Shown in pieces: positions 34,507 to 44,970 of a stretch of DNA of 64,000 nt; position 1 is the first letter of the stretch, and the number at the start of each line of letters is the position of its first letter. The notes below the pieces were generated by a model. It had not been told where the DNA came from, did not search any database, and saw nothing but the letters and a program-made list of their open reading frames with translations. The position numbers and the translations under genes were made by a program. Origin of the DNA: Typhlomys cinereus (Eukaryota; Chordata; Mammalia; Rodentia; Platacanthomyidae); NCBI GenBank assembly GCA_023101885.1, contig JALPQD010000626.1, forward strand, positions 868,001 through 932,000, read 5' to 3'.

Positions 34507-37305
34507 ACCATGGGTGAATTCGGGAACCATCATGGACTGCCTAGGATGTGGAGCAACTTTTAAGATATTTGTTAGGCATTTTATTTTTGTCCTTGGTAAT
34601 GTTTCTTTTAAGTTCCAAGGCCCATTTTTTAATTGGCCCATTTGTTTCCTTGGTGTTTAGTTTTCTAAGTTCTTTGTGCACTCTGGATAATAGTGCTCTA
34701 TCAGATATATGGTTAGTGAAGAGTTTCTCTCATTCTGTGGGTTGCCTTTGTGCTGGAGTTACAGTCTCTTTATCTGAACAGAAGCTCTTTAATTTCACAA
34801 GATCCCATCTGTTCAGTGTTGGTTGTAGCAAATGTGCTATTGGATTTCCATTTTAGGAACTGTTGGCCTAGTCCAATCAGCTCCCTACCCTTTCAACTAA
34901 GGTTTTTATGGTCTCTGGCCTTATATTGAGGTCCTTGATCCATTTGTAATTAAGTCTTGTACATGGTGACAAATACTGGTCTAGTTTTAATCTTCTGCAT
35001 GTAGACATCCAGTTTTGCCAGGAATATTTGTTGAAGATGCTGTTCTAGTTCCATTAGATTTTTGGGCCCCTTTGTCAACGATCAAATGTCTGTAGTTGTG
35101 TGAGCTTATATCTGGGTCCTCAACCCTTATCCATTGATCTGCGTGTCTATTTTGGAGCCAGTACCAGGCTGTTTTTATAACTATGGATTTGTAGTATAGA
35201 CTAAGGTTTGATATGATGATACCTCCACCATTGTTTTTGTTACTGGGGATTATTTTTGCTATCCTGGATCTTTTGTGCCTTCATATGAATGTTGAGATTG
35301 TTTGGTCAACTTCTTTGAAGAATTGCTTTGGGATTTTAATTGGTATAGCATTGAATCTGTATATTGCCTTTGGTAGGATGGTCATTTTTACGATGTTGAT
35401 TCTGCCAATCCAGGAACATGGCAGGTCTTTCCACCTTCTAGTGTCTTCTGTAACTTCTTTCTTTTGGGTTTTAAAGTTTTCATTGTAATGGTTACTTACT
35501 TCTTTGGTTAGGTTTATACTAAGGTATTTCATTTTTTAGGGGCTATAGTAAATGATATTGTTTCTCTCAGGGCTTTTTCACTTCTTACATTCTGTGCATA
35601 TAGGAAAGCCACTGATTTTGTATGTTTATTTTGTATCCTGCCACTCCGCTGGACTTCTGTATTAGTTTGAGGAGTTTCCAGGTGGAGTTTTTGGCATCAC
35701 TCAGGTATAAAATCATGTCATTAGAAAACAGAGATAACTTGACTTCTTCCTTGCCAATTTGAATTCCTTTAATCTCCCTTTCTTGTCCTATGGTTTCAGC
35801 AAAGGCTTCAAGTACAATATTGAATAGAAGTGAAGAGAGTGGACAGCCTTGTCTAGTTCATGATCGAAGCAGGAATGCTTCAAGTTTTTCCCCATTAAAT
35901 ATAATACTTACTGTGGGCTTTTTGTATATAGCTTTTATTATATTGGCAAAGATTCCTTCCATTCCAACTGTCTCTAGGGTATTGATCACAAAAGGATATT
36001 GGATCTTGTCAAAAGCTTTCTCTGCATTTATTGAGAGTATCATGTGGTGTTTGATTTTGGACTAGTTACATGGTGAATTACGTTGAACCAACCTTTTCTG
36101 CCTGATATAAAGCCTACTTGCTCCCCATGAATGATCTTTTTGATATGTTTTTGAATCCGATTTGCTAAGACTTTTTTGTGAATCTTTGCATCTATTCATC
36201 AAAGAGATTGGCCTATACTTTTCTTTTTTATGTGTATCTTTATTAGGTTTTGGGGGTAAGACGATATTAGCTTCATAGAAAGAATCTGGTAGTATTCCTT
36301 CCTTTGCTATTTGATGCAACAGTTTAAGGAGTATTGTTGTTATTAGCTCCTTAAATGTCTGGTAGAACTCTGTGCTGAATCCATCTGGTCCAGGACATTT
36401 TTTGGTGGGAAAATTAGAGATTACTTCATCAATTTCCTCATATGTTATAGGACTATTTAAATAATTCACAACTTCCTGATTCAATTTCGGTAAGTTGTGC
36501 TTACTTAGGAATTCATCCATTTCTTTTGTGTTGTCAAATTTCACAGAGTATAAATTTTTGAAATATGATGTTATAATTCTCTTGTTTATTGTGTTGTGGA
36601 TGTCAAGCTTTATACCATGGTGGTCTGATAGGATACAGTCTAAAATTTCAACTTTCCTGTATATGTAGAGATTCATTTTGTGGCCCAATATGTGATCTAT
36701 TTTGGAGAAAGTTCTATGTGCTGTAGAGAAAAATGTGTATTCTTTGGTGCATGGATAAAAAGTTTGATAGAGATCTGTAAGGTTCATTTCTTTAAGGGTT
36801 TGATTAAGTTCCAAAGTGCCTCTGTTAAGCTTTTGACCTGTTGATCTATCCCATGTTGAGAGGGCGGTGTTGAAATCCCCAAGAATTATCATTTGGGGGT
36901 TGATTTCTTGCTTTAGATGCTGTAGGATTTCTTAATGAATGTGGAGGGGCCCGTATTGGGTGCATAAATGTTCAGTATTGTGAAGTCTTCCTGGTGAATT
37001 GTACCTGTGACTAAAATGTAGTATCCATCTGTGCCTCTTATGATTTGTTTTAGTTTGAAGTCCACTTTGTCCAACAGCATAATGGCTACCCCTGCCTGTT
37101 TCCTGGTTCCATTAGCTTGCAGAATTTTGGACCAGCCTTTCATTTTTAGGTTGTGCCTGTCTTTTGTGGTGAGATGAGTTTCCTGAAGGCAACAGATTGA
37201 TGGGTTGTGATTTTTAATCCAAGTTTGTAATCTGTTTCTCTTAATTGGTGAGTTAATACCATTGACATTTAATGTTATAATGGAGAAATTATTTTTAATT
37301 CTGGA
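34226..37305 (-). pseudogene. L1 ORF2 of E5, 5' and middle parts
   Basis: Fragments in order on the minus strand: endonuclease (36913-37143 and 36062-36892, with [12 protein letters not shown] and [12 protein letters not shown]), reverse transcriptase ([12 protein letters not shown] at 35858-36043, palm near 35700), and linker (35281-35532 and onward). An in-frame deletion of about 480 bp at about 36580 joins the HNTINKR block to IITSYFKN across a shared TTCTCT. FADD is altered (the region reads through TCATTAGAA). The start ATG is lost (AAGTCCAG). Not functional. Confidence 0.9.
34421..34544 (-). mobile_element. 5'-truncated SINE with (GT)n tail
   Basis: 3' part of the same SINE family as 32524-32830 (GTAGAACCATGGGTGAATTC... 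matches) with a ~55-bp (TG)n run at 34448-34504. The TSD is GATGTGTAGCAAGTTTTTAA (34401-34420) against GATGTGGAGCAACTTTTAAG (from 34545). Confidence 0.82.
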
Positions 37306-37361
37306 CTTTTTTATGTTTAATGAGTTTTGTAAGCTTATTATTTTACATTTTTTTTGTGGTA

Positions 37362-38486
37362 TTATACTGCTCTTCTGTCTTCCTGGATACGGTTGTTTTT
37401 TCCTTCAAGTTTGTGTATCATTTCTAGCATTTTTTGAAGGCCTGGTTTGGTAGACATGTATCTCTTCAAGTTGTCTTCGTGCTGGAAAATTTTTCTTTCT
37501 CTCTCGATCATGACAGATAGTTTTGCCGGGTATATCAGTCTGGGTTGACATTTTTGCTCATTTAATACATGAAGTACGTCTCTCCAAGCTCTTCTTGCTT
37601 TCACTGTTTCCATTGAGAAGTTATTTGTTATTTTAATAGGTTTGCCTTTAAAAGTGACTTGCCTTTTTTCTCGTGAAGCTCTCAGCACCTTTTCTTTGTC
37701 TTGAATGTGGAGTGTTTTGACTATTATTTGCCATGACGATTTTCTATTTTGGTCATATCTGTTTGGGGTGCAGAATGCCTCTTGTATTTAGATGGGCCTC
37801 TCATTCTTTAGTTGAGGGAAGTTTTCCTTTATGATAATTTGAAAAATTCCCTCAGGTGTGGTATTTTGGGATTCTTGCTCTGGTATTCCATGAATGCGCA
37901 TGTTAGGCCTCTTCATTGTGTCCCATATCTCTTGAGTATTCCTCTCAAGTATCTTTATGCCTTTAATAATCTCTTCCATTAAGCTGGTTAATTATCCCAT
38001 TTTTTTTTCCGGTGCTGGGGACCGAACCCAGGGCCTCGCGCTTGCTAGGCAAGCGCTCTACCACTGAGCTAAATCCCCAATCCCTAATTCTCCCATTTTG
38101 TCCTCAAGATCTGAAATTCTATTTCTGCTTCATTAGTTCTGTTGATAGACTCTCTGTTGAGTTTTGGGTTGAAGATAACTTGTCTTTTAGTTCAATTTTA
38201 AACTCTGCCTGAGACTGCTTTAACTGCTCTATGTCTATTTTTGTTTCTTGAATTGTTTTTCTCAACTCCTCCAAGTGTCTGTTGTGTTCCTGTTCAAAGT
38301 GTTTGATTGGGTTGTTTAACTCCTCCCAGATTTCTTCTTTCATAGTATTGATCACGGTAATGATCATACTTTGAAAGTCTTTATCTTAGGTTTGGCTTTC
38401 TTGGCTATTATCTGTGAATTTGTTCTGGTGGGAGATTTGTCTTCTTGGGTTTTGTTTCTTATGGATCTGTACTTTGACTTGGGCAT
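37362..38486 (-). pseudogene. L1 ORF1 of E5, interrupted by ID SINE
   Basis: The start ATG at 38486 (MPKSKYRS) is kept. The coiled coil is at 38119-38367. The ID SINE and its TSD lie at the end of the coiled coil. RRM-like part (RIHGIPEQE, 37788-37979) and C-terminal domain (37362-37688, with REKRQVTFKGKPI and YPAKLS). A stop after RPI (at about 37788) and frame changes inactivate it even without the SINE. Confidence 0.9.
38004..38084 (-). mobile_element. ID SINE (BC1-like, tRNA-Ala-derived)
   Basis: On the minus strand: GGGATTGGGGATTTAGCTCA, then GTGGTAGAGCGCTTGCCTAG, GGTTCGGTCCCCAGC and an A-tail. Box A (TAGCTCAGTGG) and box B (GGTTCGGTCCC) of the pol III promoter are both intact. The TSD is TAATTATCCCATTTT (37989-38003) against TAATTCTCCCATTTT (38085-38099). 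ID elements are rodent-specific descendants of BC1. Confidence 0.95.
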
Positions 38487-39543
38487 TGTTGTTTTGTCTC
38501 TTAAGACTTTTCAGTTTCTGTGTGTTTTTGACTGAACCGATTTAGTTGGTATTACTACTCTCAGGCAATTATTACTAGTGCTTGCCTTAGAGTTGGGTAC
38601 GTTTGTCTGTTGTTAGTATTATTTCATAGATAAGGCTATTAGGCTGTTAGAATATCAGTTAAGTCAGGTTAGGTAGACAGGGGGTGAATATTAGTATGGT
38701 AGTGCACTTTTCCGATTTAGTATCTTGGTGATATGTGAGGGTGAGTGGTATAATTCCTGGAATTGTATATATTTTTGGGGTGGCTGTATGGCAAATTTAA
38801 TCTATAGTGATTAATGCTAGAAAGGAGCAGTATGGTTAAAAAAAAAAAAGAGGTTTACTTATCCTTAGGCTAGACGTGAAAAATCTCTCCCATGTGATAG
38901 GATGATTTTAGAGGACTTCAGATGTATGTCCTTTGTCCCTTAGAGCTTTGTTTGAGTTTCCTTTGTAGTCCATTGAATTCTGAGTAGCAGCATGTCCTCC
39001 GTGGACCACATGTGTGGGTCCCCAGTGGGCCAAAGGGGCAGAGGGGCTGATGGTGATGGCAGAACTTTTCACCTGGGACCTGGGACTTGGCTCAGTGACC
39101 CACCCAAGCTCCAGGGATGGAGGACCATGAGCAAGTCCTGTCCCGGTCGGGCAGTCAGGAGGAACAAAGGGGCTGAGACCCGGGGTGAAGTCCAGGCAAA
39201 CCAGAGGCAGCCTGGGTGTCGCGTGGGCTGACTGATGGGAAGAGCTGGGACAAGGGGCTACCTGGGTGTTGGTAGAGCTCACCTGGGATGGAGTACCATG
39301 AGTGAGTCCTGTCCCGGACCAGTGGGAAGGCAGGGGGCGGGAGGCGGAGAACAAAGGGGCTGGGGCCAGGGATGTGGGTCAGGCAAACCAGAGGCAGGCT
39401 GGGTGTCGCTCGGGCTGGATGGTGGGAGGAGCTGGGAAAGGGGTTACCTGGAGGCTGGTCGAACTCACCTGGGATGAAGGACCGCCAATCCCAGGAGGGC
39501 GGACAAGCCGGCTGGAGGAACAAAGGGGCTGGGGCCCCGGGCC
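38487..39543 (-). promoter_or_regulatory. L1 5' UTR, type B: tether plus about 2.7 monomers (E5)
   Basis: The tether (38487-39060) matches the E6 tether in reverse. Monomer unit starts (AAAGGGGCTG) at 39166, 39353 and 39522 give periods of 187 and 169 bp, with a partial unit before 39166. The units share CAGGCAAACCAGAGGCAG and AGCTGGGA blocks. They have no evident similarity to the type A monomer. Confidence 0.82.
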
Positions 39544-39557
39544 TGACTTAACTTCTT
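39544..39557. repeat. Target-site duplication of outer L1 E5, right copy
   Basis: TGACTTAACTTCTT; see 18266-18279. Confidence 0.7.
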
Positions 39558-39691
39558 GATACACATTCTATTACAGCTTATTGAATATTTTCTCTTTATA
39601 AACCTAGTCAAATGAACTCTTGAAGGATGACAAGTGTGGATGAAAGATAAGCTGCTGAATATGAACAATCAAAACTTTATGTTTTCACCAG

Positions 39692-41050
39692 ATATGGAGC
39701 AATGTGTGACGTGTCCAGACCATCAATATGCCAAAACAGAACAAAGCCAATGTCTCCCCAAGACTGTGACATTTCTCGATTATAAAAACCCCTTAGGGTG
39801 GTAAGATTGTAAGAGGCTAAAGATGGGGAGGAGCAACGATATACAAGATATTCCACACATGTTAGGGCCAAAGTAATCATAGGTCTTTGCATGACCTCCA
39901 CAATGACTAACATGTCATTGGCCCCCCAAAGTCTAGCATAGATCACAGGCACTATGATCCTTAAAGACAAGGGATTAACAGCCACAATAGTATTCCTATA
40001 CTAAAGGGGAACACAAAAAAAGAGCTCTAGGCAATTCTACTGAGTTCTTACACCTCATCAGAGAGGAGGACCCAGAGGGAAATTTGACATGCACACTAAA
40101 GGATGCTCCAGGAATTGGGGGGGGGGAGCACTGGGAGAAATGGAGGGAGGGGGGAAAGGAATGGGAAAAGGGAGGAGGGAGCAAGGGGATCCAGGGAGGA
40201 GTGGAGGGAGGAAGGAGAATGGGGAATCTATCAAGTTTGTATGAGTGGAAAAAATAAATTAAAAAAAAGAAAACCTCCTATGACTGAGTCTGGCTTGCAT
40301 GGCCTTGTGTTTGTCTACACTCACAATCCTTGTACTTTGGGTCTTTGTGAAGCACCAAGACAGTCCCATTGTGCAGGCAAATAACCACACGCTTACCTAC
40401 ATCCTGCTCATTGCCCTTAACTTCTCTTTTCTGTGCTCCTTGCTCTTCATTTGACATTCCAACATGACCACCGGCATCCTGCAGATGACTGCATTTGGAG
40501 TTGCATTCACTATGTCCATGTTCACTGTCTTAGCCAAAACTATTACTGTGATTCTGGCCTTCAAGGTCACTGCTCCAGGGAGAAGAATGAGGTGGCTGCT
40601 GATCCAACTCATTCTCTGTGGAGTCTGGCTGGCAACATCTCCTCCCTTTGTTGACACAGATACCCACTCTGAACATGGCCATATCATGTGCAACAAGGGC
40701 TCAGTCACTGCCTTCTACTGTGTCCTGGGATACCTGGGATCTTTGGCCCTGGGGAGCTTCACTGTGGTTTTCCTGGCCAGGAACTTTCCTGACACCTTCA
40801 ATGAAGCCAAGTTCCTGACTTTCAGCATGCTGGTATTCTGTAGTGTGTGGGTCACATTCCTCCCTATCTACGACAGAACCAAGGGAAGGTCATGGTGGCT
40901 GTGGAGGTCTTCTGTATCTTAACTTCCTGTGCAGGCCTGCTAGGCTGCATCTTTGCTACCAAGTGCTACATCGTTTTGTTAAGATCAGATAGAAACTCTA
41001 TTCAGGCACTCAGGGATAGAACATACCATAAGGACAGTAAACCTCATTAA
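39692..41050 (+). pseudogene. Vomeronasal type 2 receptor (V2R) exon 6 (7TM exon), disrupted
   Basis: Last exon of a V2R pheromone receptor: the end of the cysteine-rich linker (MEQCVTCPDHQYAKTEQ, 39692-39798) and the seven-helix domain (from about 40293). The acceptor is ...TTTTCACCAG. Landmarks: LACMALCLS, FKVTAPGRRMRW, PPFVDTDTHSEHG, NKGSVTAFYCVLGYLG, FNEAKFLTFSMLVF, and EVFCILTSCAGLLGCIF before the stop at 41048. Lesions: an L1 tail inserted at 39799-40276; an in-frame TGA at 40452 (family Gly in LLFIGH); loss of about 13 residues after GRRMRWLL; a one-base loss near 40886 (TKG to VMVAVE). It joins in phase with the exon at 3354-3458. Clearly a pseudogene; the subfamily cannot be fixed. 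Confidence 0.93.
39799..40276 (+). mobile_element. L1 3'-end fragment inserted in the V2R coding exon
   Basis: Only the last part of an L1 3' UTR, plus strand: GGTAAGATTGTAAGAGG..., the G-rich tract at 40110-40215, and an A-rich end AATAAATTAAAAAAAAG. Flanks AAAACCCCTTAGGG (before) and AAAACCTCCTATGAC (after) look like a decayed TSD. The V2R frame is continuous on both sides (PLG | LACMALC). Confidence 0.85.
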
Positions 41051-41600
41051 ATATATTGTGACATTTTTAGCAAGTATACAAAGTAATAAATTTCATTTTG
41101 CATTTTGCACATGTGTTATATTATATTTTGTTCTCACTCAATCCCTCATCTGCTGACCTCCTTCATCCACTCTGCCTACCTCCTGCTTATCTTTTTCTTC
41201 ACCCCCCTCAAAATCCCCATTTCTTATTGACACAAAATGTATCCCATTATCCTATCTGTCCCCACATACAGCACCTTCCCTTATGATCTCTTTCTCCCTT
41301 CTCCTGGTCCCCATTGCATATTCACATCCTGTGCACATGCATGAGTCTCATGCGTGGAAGGCTTATTGACCACAAAAGGAGGCAGGCTGTTCACACTGTA
41401 TAAGTATCAGGAAGCAGAGAAAAACAGGAAGTGAAACTTTAAGGACCACCCCTAATGAGGTCCTACCTCCAGCAAGGCTCCACCTCCTAAAGGTTCCATA
41501 TACTTCTCAAACAGCATCACACCTGCTGGGAACCAAGTGTTCAAACCCATGTGCCTTTGGGGGAGACCAAACATTCCTATCTCAACAAAACCTTGACCAA
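41051..41600. other. Non-coding; possible old repeat at about 41340-41600
   Basis: Downstream of the V2R exon. 41340-41600 (AGGAAGCAGAGA..., GACCACCCCTAATGAGGTCCTACC..., GTGCCTTTGGGGGAGACC) resembles old mammalian interspersed repeat sequence, but I cannot name the family. No gene seen. Confidence 0.35.
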
Positions 41601-41945
41601 TTATGGTGGTTAATATTTGAACAACTTAACTGGGTCTAGAATCACCTGGGCATATTTGTGATGGAAATTTCTAGGGTGGGTTCATTGAGGTGAAAAGATC
41701 CATGCTGAATGTGGACGACTTCATTACTTCCATTAGGGTCCTGCACTGGATCAAAAAGAAGAAAGCAAGCTGAGCACCAGGGTTCATCTGCTCTGCTTCC
41801 TGACCATGGATGCCACAGGACCAGCTACCTCATGCTCCTGCCTCCATAACTTCCTGCCATGAAGGACCTCACTCTTGAACTGTGAGCCCAAATAATGTTT
41901 CCTTTTTTACCCTGTTTTTTTTTTCAGGTATTTTATCACTCACCT
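41600..41945 (+). repeat. Old LTR, ERVL-MaLR-like (ORR1/MT type)
   Basis: GGTGGTTAATATTTGAACAA, ACTGGGTCTAGAATCACCTG, CTTCCTGACCATGGATGCCA and ACTGTGAGCCCAAATAATG...TTTTATCAC follow the order of rodent MaLR LTRs I know. It is degenerate; no internal region or partner LTR seen. Confidence 0.5.
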
Positions 41946-42263
41946 GAGACAAAGTACTGAATAGAAATAACTCACAAATTAATAAAAATTACAAAAGAGA
42001 AAGAACAGGTTAGGACAGATTCCAATGTAACCCAGAGAATCACTCAGAAGCATTTTCAAGGCATGTTCCAGAAATAATGTAACATCTAGAAGAAATGGAT
42101 AAATTCCTAAATACCTATGACCTATTTGATTTAAATCAGGAGGATACAAATACCTTGAACATACAATAAACTTGAAGCAGTAACACAGAGCCTCCTACCC
42201 AAGAGCCATCCAGTGTGGGCAAACTGGGGCTTTTCTATCAAACCAAAGTGCTTCCATGTTGAT

Positions 42264-42640
42264 GCCAGACTTGTCACTGTTTGAAGAGTAAGTTGTCCCC
42301 CTACAGGCTCATGTGTTTCAATCTTTAGATTGGAAAAGTCCTGGCACCTTTAAGAGATGTAACCTGCCTGGAGGAAGGCAGTCACAGGGTGGGCCTTGAG
42401 GTGGGTTAGCCCCAACCTGCTAGAGTGAGTGAATCTGCTCTTGAACCTGCAGTAGCAGCTCTCAGCATGATATCTGCAGTGACTTACGCTGCCTCCAGCT
42501 TCCGCTAGCCAGCCATGCCTTCCCCACCGTGAAGGATTGTAACTCCCCTTTGAAACCATAAGCTGAATATATCTCCCTTTCTCCCCTCAAACTGATTGAG
42601 CCTGCTCTCATGGCAGCAACAGAGAGCAACTGATATAAGC
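42264..42640 (+). repeat. Old interspersed repeat (MaLR LTR or URR1-like)
   Basis: GTCCCCCTACAGGCTCATGT, GGGTGGGCCTTGAGGTGGG and ACCATAAGCTGAATATATCT...GAGAGCAACTGATA match the layout of old rodent repeats of this kind. Family assignment is uncertain. A related 5' part recurs at about 43495-43655 and at about 46785-47020. Confidence 0.45.
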
Positions 42641-43494
42641 CTCCATTTCATAAAGAAATTTTCTGACGATTGCTTACCCCTCCTATTTTGATAAACTCAA
42701 AAAAACTTCCATAACTTTTACTGTGCTGTGCATTTCTCAGTTTGTTAGGCTGTATCTTGCATCCCTTCTTAGCTTCATAGATTGAACATCTGTTTTCTAG
42801 TCATCCAGGAAACAGAATGTGTAGCAAAGTCTCAAACCAATGAGGGTAAAGGATAGAGAAAACCCTGCATTAGGGATAAAAGATCACATGGGGGAGAGGG
42901 GCTAAGTAGATGCTCGGAGGCTAAAGCCTTTGCCTCATAAACAAAAAAGGCCTCAGTTCAGATCATGTGGTCTGTCCAACCATTGTATCCTTTGCTCTTC
43001 CCACTTGCAGAAGGTGAACACCCTTCCGCAGAAGTACAATATGCTTTGGCAGTATTCAGGTCTGTTGAGTGACTGATTTTGACACTGAGAGTCTTCAATT
43101 ATACACCAGAACTGATGGATTTGTTGCTAAATTCATCAAACTATGAAAGAAAAAGCTAACACCAATCCCTCCCCAAGCAGCAAGCAGGACAGGGGCACCA
43201 GCAAATCCATTCTTCAAAGCCAGAGCTGCACCATAACAAATTAGATGATGCCTTCCTGGTGAGTCCCTGCCTATCAGTGATGCCAAGCAAGGGCCCTGAA
43301 CGTGGACAACAGGCCAGAGAAGGACATCGGGTATTCTGCTCTATCTCTGTCCATCTTATTCCCTAAACCTGGGGCTAGGCAGGTGGCCAGCAAGTACCAG
43401 AAATTCTCCCACATCTGCCCTGCCCTACAGCCCTGAGATCACAGCCACCCCCAGATTATGTGAATGCTGAGAACTCGACCTTTTAGGTGCACTT
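42641..43494. other. Non-coding; degenerate SINE head at about 42893-42965
   Basis: GGGAGAGGGGCTAAGTAGAT...AAAGCCTTTGCCTCAT...CAGTTCAGATC resembles the tRNA-like head of the SINE family in this window, plus strand and very diverged. No gene seen in the rest. Confidence 0.35.
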
Positions 43495-43654
43495 ACTGTA
43501 TGTTTGAGTGTGAATTTTTCTCCTACAGATTCCTGTGACTGAACACTTGGTTCCCAGCTGATGGCACTATTTGGAATATTTAGGAGGTGGCGACTACCTG
43601 GAGGAGGTATGTCTCTGGTAATTGGGCCTTGAGGTTTATAATCTGACCCCACTT

Positions 43655-43985
43655 CCTTCCTTTTCCTTCATTTTCGCTTCCTTCCTTCTTTTCTTCCTTC
43701 CTTCTTCCCTTCTAATCCTTTCTCTTCCTTCTTTTTCTTCCTTCCTTCCTTCCTTTTCTCTCCCTTCCTTCCTTTTTCCTTTTCTTCCTTCCTTCCTTCT
43801 TTCTTTCCTTCCTTCCTTCCTTCCTTCCTTCCTTCCTTCCTTCCTTCCTTCCTTCCTTCCTTTCTTTTCCTTCCTTCCTTTCTTTTCCTTCCTTTTCTTT
43901 CTTTCTCTATCATTTCTGTTCTCACTCCTCTTCTCGTCCTTCTCTTTTTCTTGTCATTCTTCTCCTCCTCCTTTTCTTTCCTTCT
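43655..43985 (+). repeat. (CCTT)n microsatellite and pyrimidine tract
   Basis: About 330 bp of nearly pure C/T with a (TTCC)n core at 43800-43863. Such long polypurine/polypyrimidine mirror-like tracts can form triplex DNA. Confidence 0.92.
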
Positions 43986-44127
43986 GAATATGGCCGCAAG
44001 CTAACAGTCAGCCATCCACTCCCATCACCTTGCGTCTGTCAACCATGACCTTCTCTGTCTCCTCTGGACACATGACCCAAAATAGTCAGCCCTTTGTCCC
44101 TCAAGTTGCTCAGTAACTATATCTTCT

Positions 44128-44128
44128 G

Positions 44129-44175
<47 letters not shown>

Positions 44176-44414
44176 TGTGTGTGTACCAGAGGGTACACTG
44201 TGTGTCTGTGGAGGCCCAAGTGTGTGACATCAGGAATCACCCTGGATTTCTCAACCTCCTTATTGTTTTGCTCTGGAGTTTCCCAGGCCCCTTCTCCCAA
44301 GGCTAGAATTACAAGTCACTACCACTTCTGCTTGGCATTTTAATGTGGGATCTGAACTCTAGTACTTTTGCTTGTAAGACAAAGACTTTAACCCCTGAAC
44401 CATCTCTCTTCACA
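44128..44414 (-). mobile_element. tRNA-derived SINE with (GT)n tail
   Basis: Same family and layout as 32524-32830, minus strand. (GT)n at 44131-44175, body with GTGTGTCTGTGGAGGCCCAA and TCCCAGGCCCCTTCTCCCAA, and a degraded tRNA-like head ending at about 44414 (CCCTGAACCATCTCT as read on plus). Confidence 0.75.
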
Positions 44415-44689
44415 TTATTACTTGAAGAATCCTTTGTTAGCTCACAGGGATGCTCATTAGCATAATTTGTGACTGGTCTCAGAATAAAGGTTGACAGGAA
44501 GAAAGTCTCCAGGTCTTCTGCCTAAAGGCTAGGTGTAATGTCTCCTAGCACCCCTTTTCTAAAACCTCAAATTTTGCCGTGTCATGTGTTATGACCCTTC
44601 ACCAGCTTTTCAGAGCCAACCTATACTCTGGGGGCTGGATACAGCATGAAGGCATGTCTGCACATGAGGTGGCTGCATGCTTGTGGGTA

Positions 44690-44970
44690 TTCATACACAT
44701 AATTGCGCATCCTTGTAATACCCCAGGGATCAGGGTTCATCCATACTCGCTCTTCCACCTTTACTGCTTTGAGGCTGGGTCTCTTGCCAGGAGGAATGGT
44801 CTGGCTAGCCAGCTTGCTCTGGGGATTCCCAGGCTCTGACTTGCAGGCCTAGAATTATAGTCAGGCCACCATGCCTGCCTCACATTTACATTCCACCTAG
44901 GGATCAGAACCTGGGTTCCTTGGGTTGCACAGCAAACACTTTAAACACTGAGCCATCTCCCCAGCCCACC
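44690..44970 (-). mobile_element. Old B2/RSINE-like SINE
   Basis: The minus-strand head GGGCTGGGGAGATGGCTCAG (reading from 44968) is followed by TTTAAAGTGTTTGCTGTGCA, GGCAGGCATGGTGG and AGCAAGCTGGCTAGCCAGAC. This resembles old rodent tRNA SINEs. It lacks the (CA)n tail. Confidence 0.7.

Larger units (their letters stand above)
34226..39543 (-). mobile_element. LINE-1 element E5, 5' segment, type B 5' UTR
   Basis: The rest of the outer minus-strand L1: ORF2 (34226-37305), ORF1 (37362-38486) and a monomeric type B 5' UTR (38487-39543). It carries a truncated SINE (34421-34544) and an ID SINE (38004-38084). The TSD is at 39544-39557. Confidence 0.9.

Noticed and set aside
34432..34660. Open frames with TH or VC dipeptide repeats
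   Set aside because: Translation of the (TG)n tail of a truncated SINE.
38004..38084. A tRNA-Ala gene
   Set aside because: Boxes A and B are tRNA-like, but the sequence has an A-tail and flanking TSDs, so it is an ID SINE.
39166..39540. GC-rich repeats as a possible CpG-island gene promoter
   Set aside because: They match, in reverse, the 5' UTR of L1 E6 and lead directly into L1 ORF1.
43622..43987. Open frames rich in Pro/Leu/Ser or Lys/Glu/Gly in the CCTT tract
   Set aside because: Simple-repeat translation with no non-repeat domain.
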